The position numbers and the translations under genes were made by a program. Below are positions 9,367 to 17,039 of a stretch of 32,552 bases of DNA, one piece after another. Within the stretch, counting starts at the first letter, position 1. Every line of letters begins with the position of its first letter. Below the pieces are notes generated by a model. That model was not told where the DNA came from and ran no database searches. It saw only the letters and a list, made by a program, of their open reading frames with translations. Location: contig JAFSMW010000080.1 of NCBI GenBank assembly GCA_017447745.1, positions 1 through 32,552 of the forward strand, given 5' to 3'. Origin of the DNA: Thermoguttaceae bacterium. Its GTDB lineage: Bacteria > Planctomycetota > Planctomycetia > Pirellulales > Thermoguttaceae.

Positions 9367-9376
9367 GCTCATTCCG

Positions 9377-12300
9377 TTACCGTCCTTCAATATAATTCCT
9401 AACTCGCTTACGAAGGAATAATACGACAACCCCAAGCGCCAGCAGCGCCCAGGTCGACGGTTCTGGAATGGCGTTGGCGTCTACCATTGCGGAAATAATG
9501 CCTGTCGTTCGATCGTAATTTAAGCCAACAAGATACGACGGATACGATAGATTCGCGAGATCAAATGTATCAATCTCAGCAGGAATCTGAAAACTGAGCT
9601 GCTGACTCGGTACAGGCGAGGCGCCTTCTGCTAACGCCAGAGTAATAAATGACCCATCTTCGAATTCTGTATTTCCTGAAACCAGAAGGGAGTCAGCGCC
9701 TGTTTCGTCGAACTCCAATAACAGCGTTGCGCCTTCTTTGAGAACGAAATCATCGCCGAAACTTGCTTGCCCGATGGAATTGTTTGACGGGGAAGAACCA
9801 ATCATATAGTCTAATAGCTCAATCCCTGTTCCAGGAACATTGGTCGTAACGGAATCGATGCCCATGTTATACAACTCGCTGACTCTGACGGGATTGTCAA
9901 CCGTCCAGGTCATAACGGTAATGCCGTTGTCGTGAAGCTTCTGGACGAGTTCCGGCGTAACGGGAGAGCTTTCCAGGTCTACGTAGGTCGTATCGAGTTC
10001 CTGGAGCTTGGCGATGATTCGGTCTGCGTACTGATCGACCGTTTCAGAGCTGTTTTTTGTGCAAAGCCAGGCGGCTTTGATTTCCGGAGCCAGACGGCGA
10101 CATTCTTTAATTGCGGCTTCGCTGAACGCGATAATCGTCGTTTCGTCTTCCATGCCTCTTGAGCGGACGGCGGCGATTGTATCCGCTTCCAGACCGGTCT
10201 GTTTGAGTTCAATAACCGGAGCGCAGCTCGTGCCGTTTAACAGGTCGAGATACTGGTCCAGCGTCGCCACTTTTTCGCCTCTGAATTCCTCGCCCTTCCA
10301 GACGCCGAAGTCCATGGTGAGAAGCTCGTCCAGCGTGTAATCGGCAATGCGTCCGGAAACGGGATTGCCATCGGCGTCGCGAACGTTTCTCGACAAGGTT
10401 GAGTCGTGCTGAAGAACCAGATAGCCGTCTTTCGTGCGATAGACGTCGCATTCTGCGCCCTGCGCTCCGGATTCAACACAGGAACGGAACGCCGAAAGCG
10501 TGTTTTCCGGGGCAACGGAGGAATTCCCGCGATGTCCAACCACTGCTGGGACGTCTGTAACGGAGGCGGAGCTGGAAGGACCCGGCGAAAAGACCGAACC
10601 CGGCTCGACCGTAATCCCGCCAGTCATAACGCCTGAAATATCTACGCGACCGGAAGAAACGGTCAAAGAGCGGATGTCAATCGCCCCGCTTGCCGCTTCG
10701 TACAGCTGCAACGTTCCGTCGCCTGTCTTTATAACTTCTCCTGTACTGGAAATCTTGTTGTCATCCGAAAAAGTCAGTCTTACAGGCGCTACCCTTGAAT
10801 TAACGTTGTATTCCAGAGTTCCGTCTGGTTCGACGTTCGTTACGCCTGCTGTTTTATTGACTAAAGCAGGAAGCGCGTTTCCGGTAAGTTTGAGCGTACC
10901 TGCTGAAACGGTCGTCTCGCCGGTATGCGTATCAGCGCCGGAGAGCGTCAGCGTTCCGGAACCGGTTTTTGTAACAGCGCCAGTTCCGGAAAGGGCGTTG
11001 CTAAACGTCTGGTCGGATTCGTGAGCGAATTCCAGCGTCGCGTTGGTCTCAACCTCGCCGGATCCCAGCGTACCGTCGCCGGTGAGCTTGAGAACGCCTT
11101 CGGAAATGGTCGTCTTGCCGGTATACCCATTGGCGGCGGTTATTTCCAACATTCCCGAGCCGGATTTGACAATCTCAGACGCCTTTTTAGCTGTTCCAGT
11201 AATGGACGGGTTAACAATTTTCGCGGAAATAATAAGGTCAGAAAGCGCGTCTGTAGAACGGTTCGGGTTGGTAACGTCTTCAACATAAATGACAGCCGGG
11301 ACGGTGTCGAGTTCGTCTGTAATCGGTCCAAAGGTAAATACCGCGCGAGTATCATTCGCTGCAGTCAGCGTTGCCGCAGGAGCTGCAGTATTGTCGCTGT
11401 TGCGTTCGACCCGGAGGTTTTGAATCTTGTACGCCGCCCAGTTCGCGTTTCCATCGGCGGCGTTAACGTTGCCCCCGTTCTTTAATGTAACATTATGAAG
11501 GAAATTAAAGAAGGCTCCAGAGTTCGTAATCTGTCCGCCGTCGAGAACATAAGTAATTTGCGAAGTGGCGTGTGTGTCGCAAATGACGTCTTGAGCTGCA
11601 AGTTCAAGAACAGCGCCGTTGTTGATTGAAACCGTTCTGGCGACATTGCTTGCGCCCAGGGCGGACGCCGTTCTGTTGTCCGCGCTTGAACCGGCAGAAA
11701 TCTTGAGCGTTCCTCCGTTAATTGTCAAATTCCCCGAATAGGAACTATTGAGATTATTCAGTTCCAGCGTACCAGCGCCGGTTTTGACAATCTCGCAAGC
11801 TGTTTTTACAGGCCCGTTTTTATCTGTAGTTGCGTCAACAATTTTAGCGGAAATAAGGAGGTCAGAACTGGCGCTGGCGGTAATGTCCTCAACATGAATT
11901 TTGGACTGCGTTGTGGCAACGTCGCTGGATTTGGCGCCGAAGCAAATAACCGCGTCTGTGTTGTTCGCGCCTGTAATCTTAGTAACCTTCGCTGCAGTGC
12001 CGTCCGTGTTGGATAAGACGCTGATGTTTTGAAACTTGTACGCTTTCCACGTCGAATTGCCGTTGGCGGCGTGTATATTGCCGCCGTCTTTCAATGTTAC
12101 ATGCTGAAGGAAATTGTAATACGCTCCCGAGTTGGAGACTTTTCCTCCGTCTACAACAATGGTAACCGGGTTGTTATTATGAGCGTCGCTGAAAAGATCC
12201 TGATAGGCAAAGATCAACTCTGTACCGCTGTTGACGTAAACGCTTCTGCCCTCCTGAACTTTTCCAAAAGGCGAGTTTGAACCATTGCGCTGTGCAGAAA

Positions 12301-13444
12301 CTTTTATTTTTCCCTCATTAAGGTAAAGGTCTCCGGTAAAACTGCTGTTCCTGCTGGACAGCGTCAGCGTACCCGTTCCGGTTTTGATTAAATCGCCGGA
12401 TCCGGAAACCGTGTTGCTGAACGTCTTATCGGAACTGTAAGACAATTCCAGCGTCGCATTGTTGACAATCGCGCCGGAACCCAGCGTACCGTTGCCGGAC
12501 AGCTTGATCTTTCCGGCGGAAATGGTCGTCTTGCCGGTAATGGTGTTGGCGGCGGTCAATTCCATGGTTCCCACGCCTGCTTTAACGATTTGGGATGCAT
12601 TTGTAACAGCATTTTTGGTTGTGTGCACGGGATCCGCGATGACTGCTGAAATAATAAGGTCAGACGCGTCGTCAACGGAACCGTCTGCGCTGGTAATTTC
12701 ACCAACAGTAACGGTCGAAATCGAGTTGTTGTCTTTAACTTTGATTACGTTGCTGATATCGCCGAAAGCGATAGTGGCATTAGCCATGCCCGTAACAGCG
12801 GTGATCGTAGCCGGTGAGCGGTCATCCCTGTCGCTGCGTTCAACAGTCACATTATGCAGTTTGAAAGCCTTCCATGTAGCGTTGCCGTTAGTAGCGTTGA
12901 TTTGACCGCCGTTTTTAAATGTTACATTCGTCAGGTGATTGTAAAATTCGCCTGAATTGGAGATTGTTCCCCCGTCCAAAACAAAGAGAATCGGGTTAGC
13001 GTTGTGAGCGTTGGTAAAAATGTCCTGATTGTTGAGAATCAACTCGGCGCCGCTGTTGATAGTAATAGTTCTGTTTGCCTGAACTTTACCTAAAGCTGAA
13101 TTAGAGCCGGAAGGTTGGGTCGTTATCTTAATTGCTCCGGCGTTAATGTCTACGTTTCCGGTAAAGCTGCTGCCGCCGTTTGTCAGCGTCAGCGTTCCGT
13201 CGCCGGTTTTGTATAGCGAACCGGAACCAGACATCGTAGAACCATACGATTTTTCCCCAGAAATCTGAAATTCAACGCCGTCAGCCCCGATAGCAATAGT
13301 ACTAGTAGGAACTGAATCGTCTGTATAAACAACCGGGTCGGCAAAACTGACGCTGACAAACAGAACCAGCGCGACAATCCATGCTCCTGTTAAAACGCGA
13401 GCGGACGAAATATTCAGGCTTGAATGATGAACCATAATACTCAT
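9377..13444 (-). CDS. PEP-CTERM beta-repeat surface protein with an embedded glycerophosphodiester phosphodiesterase (GDPD) domain
   Basis: A 1355-residue secreted protein. The signal peptide ends at VSFA|DP (about residue 36). Three related modules of about 210 residues lie at roughly 76-290, 349-552 and 553-760, separated by PATR repeats. A complete GDPD domain occupies about 965-1215: HRG at 971-973, PENT at 979-982, AECDV with E998 and D1000, and QHD with H1013. The His-Glu-Asp-His spacing (0, +27, +29, +42) is that of GlpQ-type enzymes, and a later 'VIELKQ' supplies the usual third acidic metal ligand. The usual 'TDxP' near the end reads TTNVPG. The chain ends with IPEPSTWALLALG plus helix and basic tail. 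It likely hydrolyses glycerophosphodiesters at the cell surface, releasing G3P. Start alternatives are the ATGs at 13444 and 13435; the paralogue at 22047 begins at the equivalent of the second, and neither has a strong ribosome site. Confidence 0.9.
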   Translation of the reverse strand: MSIMVHHSSLNISSARVLTGAWIVALVLFVSVSFADPVVYTDDSVPTSTIAIGADGVEFQISGEKSYGSTMSGSGSLYKTGDGTLTLTNGGSSFTGNVDINAGAIKITTQPSGSNSALGKVQANRTITINSGAELILNNQDIFTNAHNANPILFVLDGGTISNSGEFYNHLTNVTFKNGGQINATNGNATWKAFKLHNVTVERSDRDDRSPATITAVTGMANATIAFGDISNVIKVKDNNSISTVTVGEITSADGSVDDASDLIISAVIADPVHTTKNAVTNASQIVKAGVGTMELTAANTITGKTTISAGKIKLSGNGTLGSGAIVNNATLELSYSSDKTFSNTVSGSGDLIKTGTGTLTLSSRNSSFTGDLYLNEGKIKVSAQRNGSNSPFGKVQEGRSVYVNSGTELIFAYQDLFSDAHNNNPVTIVVDGGKVSNSGAYYNFLQHVTLKDGGNIHAANGNSTWKAYKFQNISVLSNTDGTAAKVTKITGANNTDAVICFGAKSSDVATTQSKIHVEDITASASSDLLISAKIVDATTDKNGPVKTACEIVKTGAGTLELNNLNSSYSGNLTINGGTLKISAGSSADNRTASALGASNVARTVSINNGAVLELAAQDVICDTHATSQITYVLDGGQITNSGAFFNFLHNVTLKNGGNVNAADGNANWAAYKIQNLRVERNSDNTAAPAATLTAANDTRAVFTFGPITDELDTVPAVIYVEDVTNPNRSTDALSDLIISAKIVNPSITGTAKKASEIVKSGSGMLEITAANGYTGKTTISEGVLKLTGDGTLGSGEVETNATLEFAHESDQTFSNALSGTGAVTKTGSGTLTLSGADTHTGETTVSAGTLKLTGNALPALVNKTAGVTNVEPDGTLEYNVNSRVAPVRLTFSDDNKISSTGEVIKTGDGTLQLYEAASGAIDIRSLTVSSGRVDISGVMTGGITVEPGSVFSPGPSSSASVTDVPAVVGHRGNSSVAPENTLSAFRSCVESGAQGAECDVYRTKDGYLVLQHDSTLSRNVRDADGNPVSGRIADYTLDELLTMDFGVWKGEEFRGEKVATLDQYLDLLNGTSCAPVIELKQTGLEADTIAAVRSRGMEDETTIIAFSEAAIKECRRLAPEIKAAWLCTKNSSETVDQYADRIIAKLQELDTTYVDLESSPVTPELVQKLHDNGITVMTWTVDNPVRVSELYNMGIDSVTTNVPGTGIELLDYMIGSSPSNNSIGQASFGDDFVLKEGATLLLEFDETGADSLLVSGNTEFEDGSFITLALAEGASPVPSQQLSFQIPAEIDTFDLANLSYPSYLVGLNYDRTTGIISAMVDANAIPEPSTWALLALGVVVLFLRKRVRNYIEGR

Positions 13445-13471
13445 TAATTATTAGGAATATCGATTGTTTAT

Positions 13472-13513
13472 GAACGCTCTAGCGTCAAAATGAATGGCGC
13501 GAATAGAGCGTTC
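13472..13513. repeat. Perfect 10-bp inverted repeat between PEP-CTERM genes
   Basis: GAACGCTCTA (13472-13481) and TAGAGCGTTC (13504-13513) are exact inverse complements around a smaller GCGTC/GGCGC stem. The element lies between the stop of the 13527 gene and the start of the 9377-13444 gene. No U-tract follows on the minus strand, so a terminator role is uncertain. A variant occurs at 16927-16968, at the same place before the next paralogue, so it was probably duplicated with the genes. Confidence 0.55.
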
Positions 13514-13526
13514 GAGTTTTAGTTGT

Positions 13527-16500
13527 TTATTTTCGTTTCCGCCAGTACAGCAGCCCCGCGGAGCCGAGTAAAAGCAGCGCCCACGTCGACGGTTCAGGGA
13601 CGGCGTTGGGGTCAAGCGTTCCTCGAATGGCGAACTTGCCGTTATATTTCTCGCCATAAGAACCGTCGAGCTGAATGACTTCCAGGTCTGTAAAATAGTA
13701 CGAACGAACGTACTTATCAATAAAGTCAGGATCATCGGCAAGAGTCGAGCTGTTGCTTCCAGACAAGACCGCGACGAACGTGTCACCGCCCACTAACGCA
13801 CTGTCGCTTGACAACGCAAGATAAATCAGACCGTCATTGAGCGTAATATCTCCGCCGGCAAATAAAGCGTCGTTTTGATCTGGATTCTCTCCGCCGATTT
13901 CCATCAACAGAATTGACATTGCGCTGCCAAGAATAAAATCGTTGGTAAACGTTGCCTCTCCAATGGAATTGCCGGGAGAAAAGACCGCATCTTCAATAGT
14001 AATGCTTCCAGCCATATAGCCTTTCAAGTCAATGCGGCCAGAGGAAACGACAAAGCTTTGAGCTTCAACAAGACCATCCGCTTCGGTATAGATTTGTAGC
14101 GTTTCGCTGCCAGTCTTTTCTATTGTGTCGGCTTTAATCGACCCGATATACTTTGTTTGTTGATCGTTATTGAGCGTCAAATTGCCAGCGATGTCAATAG
14201 TCCCATACCCGTTTTCGTCAGAAGAAAGATTATTGAGCGTCTGGCTGGAGTTTGCGGTAATATCGGCATTGTTGACTATAGACATCGACGAGGCAATCGC
14301 ATTTTCCGTTGATAAATACAGCGTACCTTCGGAAATGGACGTTTTGCCGGTATACGTATTGACGGCTGAAAATTCCATGGTTCCCGCGCCGGTTTTTACA
14401 ATTGCAGATGGTTTTGAAGTTCCATTGCTGTTGACTAACGGATCCGCAATGATTGCAGAAATAACAAGATCGGAAACGTTATCGTTAATAGACGCGTCAG
14501 AGCTGGTGATTTCTGCAACATTAATTGTCGAAACCGAAGTTCCTGCATTTAGCGTATCGCTTTTCGCACCAAAAGCAATTGTAGCATTGGGCATGGTCAT
14601 GTCTGCGCTAAAAGTTACCGGCGCTCCGGCGGTGTTGTCGCTTTTGCGTTCGACTGTTACGTTATGCAGCTTGAATGCCTTCCAGGTTGCGTGCCCGTCA
14701 GAGGCGTACAGACTTGCGCCGTTTCTTAATACGAGATGTTGAAGGTAATTATAGTTGGCGCCGGTGTTGATAATCTGCCCGCCGTCTGCAACAATAGTAA
14801 GCTTTGTATCGCTGTGAGCGTTGATAATAACGTCCTGAGCTGCAAATTCAAGAATAGCGCCGTTATTGACCGTTACCGTTCTTCCCGTTGTATTGCCGGA
14901 TCCCAAGGCTGACGCAGTTCTGCCATTGGTTGATGAGCCTGATGTAAGTTTGACTCTCCCTTCGTTAATGGTCAAATTCCCGGAATATGTATTGCCGGCA
15001 TTTTTCAGTTCCAGCGTACCCGCGCCAGACTTGACAATTGGGGCTGCCTTTTTAGTTTTGCCGTCAGTGTTCGGGTTAACAATCTTAGCGGTAATCAGAA
15101 GGTCTGTAACGGTATCGGAAGAACCAGCGGCGCTGGTAATGTCTTCAACATAAATGGAAACCGGAGTCGTGGTAATTTTACTTGAAATAGCTCCAAAGGT
15201 AAAAACATTGTGATCGCCGCTTGCAGCGGTCAGCGATACCGCAGACGCCGTTGCGTTGCCGCTGCGTTCGACGCGGAGGTTTTGAATCTTGTACGCTTCC
15301 CAGCTCGCGTTTCCATTGGATGCGTAAATGTTAGCCCCATTCTTTAACGTTACATTCTGAAGGAAGTTGTAATTAGCGCCGGAGTTCTTAATCTGCCCGC
15401 CGTCGACAACAAAAGTAAGCTTTGTACTGGAGTGAGCGTCGCACATAACGTCTTGAGCTGCAAGTTCAAGAATGGCGCCGGAGTTGATAATTACTTCTCT
15501 TCCTGCAACATTGCTCGCGCCCAGGGCGGATTTTGTTCTGTTATCAGCGTTTGAACCTAAAGAAACTTTGACGGTTCCGTTGTTAATGGTAAAATCCCCT
15601 GTAAATGAACTGTTGACGGTTTTCAGTTCCAGCGTTCCTGTTCCACTTTTTGTAACAGAGCCGGTTCCGGAAATTACCCCGCTGTACGTCAGATTGGAAC
15701 TGCTGGCAAAATCCAAAATTCCATTATTATCAATCGCGCCTGTTCCCATCGAAGAGCCGGAGAGCTTGAGCGTACCGGCAGAAATGGTCGTCTTGCCGGT
15801 GTACGTATTGGCGCCAGACAATTCAAGAACTCCGGTTCCCGTTTTGAGCAAAGCGCCGGTTCCGGAAATCGCGTTAGAGCTGACTTTATCGGAAGTATGA
15901 GCAAATTCCAGCGTCGCATTGTTGACAACTGCGCCGGTTCCCAGCGTACCTTCGCCGGACAGCTTGATCTTTCCGGCGGAAATGGTCGTCTTGCCGGAAA
16001 TGGTATTGGCGGCGGTCAATTCCATGGTTCCCGCGCCTTTTTTAACAATCTCGGTTGCATTTTTCTTGGAGCCGCTGCCTTTATACACAGGATTTGCAAT
16101 TATTGCTGAAATGATAAGATCGGAATTATTGTCAGCAGAATCGTCTTCGCTGGTAATCTCCCCAACGTTGATGGTAGAACTTGAAGCGCCCGCTTCAATA
16201 ACATTGCTTATATCGCCGAAAGCGATTGTGGCATTGGTCTGCCCGTTAGTAGTAATTGTAACCGGCGAGCGGTCATCCCTGTCGCTGCGCACAACAGTCA
16301 CGCTATGCAGCTTGAAAGCCTTCCACGTACCATGACCGTTGGTCGCCTTGATTTCAGCTCCATTTTTCAATGTAACATTCGTCAGGTAATCGTAATTGGC
16401 GCCTGAGTTGGAAATTGTTCCTCCATCCACAACAAATTCAATCGGGTTAGCAACGTGAGCTGTTGTAAAAATGTCCTGATTAGCCAAAATCAACTCGGCG

Positions 16501-16895
16501 CCGCTGTTGACGTAAATAGTTCTGTTATCCTGAACTGCGCCTAAGGCTGAATTCGTACCTGATAGTGCGGCAGTTATCTTAATTGCTCCGCCGTTAATAT
16601 AAACGTCTCCGGTAAAGCTGCTGCCGCCGTTGGACAGCGTCAGCGTTCCTGTTTCGGTTTTGTAAAGCGAACCGGAACCAGACAAAATTTGGGAATATGT
16701 TGGCGTTCCCGTAATCTGGAATTCAACGCCCTCGGTTCCTATTGCAATATCAACGCTTGGGAATGATGAATCTGTATATTGAACCGGGTCAGCAAAACTG
16801 ACGCTGGCAAACAGAAACAACGCAACAACCCAACCGCTCATTAAAACGCGGACGGACGAAATATTCAAACTTGAACGATTAACCATAATACTCAT
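13527..16895 (-). CDS. PEP-CTERM beta-repeat surface protein, modular paralogue without an enzyme domain
   Basis: A 1122-residue secreted protein. The N-terminus is almost the same as that of its two neighbours (SSLNISSVRVL, signal peptide ending SFA|DP). One copy of the 210-residue module follows the signal region. Next come PATR repeats ('ANTYTGKTTISAGTLKLSG'), then two further modules, each with the landmarks 'AQDV..AH..', 'VVDGG.I.NSGANYN.LQ', 'W.A.K..N..VER' and 'DL.I.A.I.(D/N)P'. The C-terminus has FSPGNSIGEATF, a roughly 130-residue acidic region, and VPEPSTWALLLLG with a hydrophobic helix and WRKRK tail. It is probably anchored or released at the surface by an exosortase. Two possible starts lie nine bases apart (16895, 16886). 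The upstream sequence is conserved with that of the 13444 gene but has no clear Shine-Dalgarno. Function beyond a surface repeat protein is unknown. Confidence 0.87.
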   Translation of the reverse strand: MSIMVNRSSLNISSVRVLMSGWVVALFLFASVSFADPVQYTDSSFPSVDIAIGTEGVEFQITGTPTYSQILSGSGSLYKTETGTLTLSNGGSSFTGDVYINGGAIKITAALSGTNSALGAVQDNRTIYVNSGAELILANQDIFTTAHVANPIEFVVDGGTISNSGANYDYLTNVTLKNGAEIKATNGHGTWKAFKLHSVTVVRSDRDDRSPVTITTNGQTNATIAFGDISNVIEAGASSSTINVGEITSEDDSADNNSDLIISAIIANPVYKGSGSKKNATEIVKKGAGTMELTAANTISGKTTISAGKIKLSGEGTLGTGAVVNNATLEFAHTSDKVSSNAISGTGALLKTGTGVLELSGANTYTGKTTISAGTLKLSGSSMGTGAIDNNGILDFASSSNLTYSGVISGTGSVTKSGTGTLELKTVNSSFTGDFTINNGTVKVSLGSNADNRTKSALGASNVAGREVIINSGAILELAAQDVMCDAHSSTKLTFVVDGGQIKNSGANYNFLQNVTLKNGANIYASNGNASWEAYKIQNLRVERSGNATASAVSLTAASGDHNVFTFGAISSKITTTPVSIYVEDITSAAGSSDTVTDLLITAKIVNPNTDGKTKKAAPIVKSGAGTLELKNAGNTYSGNLTINEGRVKLTSGSSTNGRTASALGSGNTTGRTVTVNNGAILEFAAQDVIINAHSDTKLTIVADGGQIINTGANYNYLQHLVLRNGASLYASDGHATWKAFKLHNVTVERKSDNTAGAPVTFSADMTMPNATIAFGAKSDTLNAGTSVSTINVAEITSSDASINDNVSDLVISAIIADPLVNSNGTSKPSAIVKTGAGTMEFSAVNTYTGKTSISEGTLYLSTENAIASSMSIVNNADITANSSQTLNNLSSDENGYGTIDIAGNLTLNNDQQTKYIGSIKADTIEKTGSETLQIYTEADGLVEAQSFVVSSGRIDLKGYMAGSITIEDAVFSPGNSIGEATFTNDFILGSAMSILLMEIGGENPDQNDALFAGGDITLNDGLIYLALSSDSALVGGDTFVAVLSGSNSSTLADDPDFIDKYVRSYYFTDLEVIQLDGSYGEKYNGKFAIRGTLDPNAVPEPSTWALLLLGSAGLLYWRKRK
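14959..15530. repeat. Long direct repeat, copy 1 (shared with 20534-21105)
   Basis: This stretch, coding for most of a 210-residue module, matches 20534-21105 in the neighbouring gene at a constant offset of 5575 bases. I saw no indel. In a 60-base stretch compared by eye (15301-15360 against 20876-20935) I counted 6 differences. This is far closer than the other modules and suggests recent duplication or gene conversion. Confidence 0.75.
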
Positions 16896-16926
16896 ATTAA
16901 TTATAATAGGAATATCGATTGTTTAT

Positions 16927-16968
16927 GAACGCTCTTGCGCCAAATTAAACGGCGCGAACAGAGAGTTT
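16927..16968. repeat. Imperfect inverted repeat, variant of the 13472-13513 element
   Basis: GAACGCTCT at 16927-16935 faces an AGAG-containing arm. A perfect inner stem GCGCC (16937-16941) / GGCGC (16951-16955) surrounds an AT-rich loop. It lies upstream of the 16895 gene at the same relative place as the element at 13472-13513, and both are followed on the minus strand by the same CATAAACAATCGATATTCCTA leader. Confidence 0.5.
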
Positions 16969-17004
16969 GTGAATGTCATATTTTTATCGAGAAGCGGAAC
17001 GAAA

Positions 17005-17039
17005 ACTCCTCACTCCTCATTCCTAACTCCTAATTCTCT
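17005..17039. repeat. Degenerate 7-nt tandem repeat (ACTCCTC/ATTCCTA)
   Basis: About five 7-base units read ACTCCTC, ACTCCTC, ATTCCTA, ACTCCTA, ATTCTCT. They overlap the last codons and the TAG stop of the gene ending at 17023. The period matches the TTACCAC array at 27916-27961, and a short related piece (CTCCTCACTCCTT) occurs at 9279-9291. This is a small heptanucleotide microsatellite of unknown role. Confidence 0.6.
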
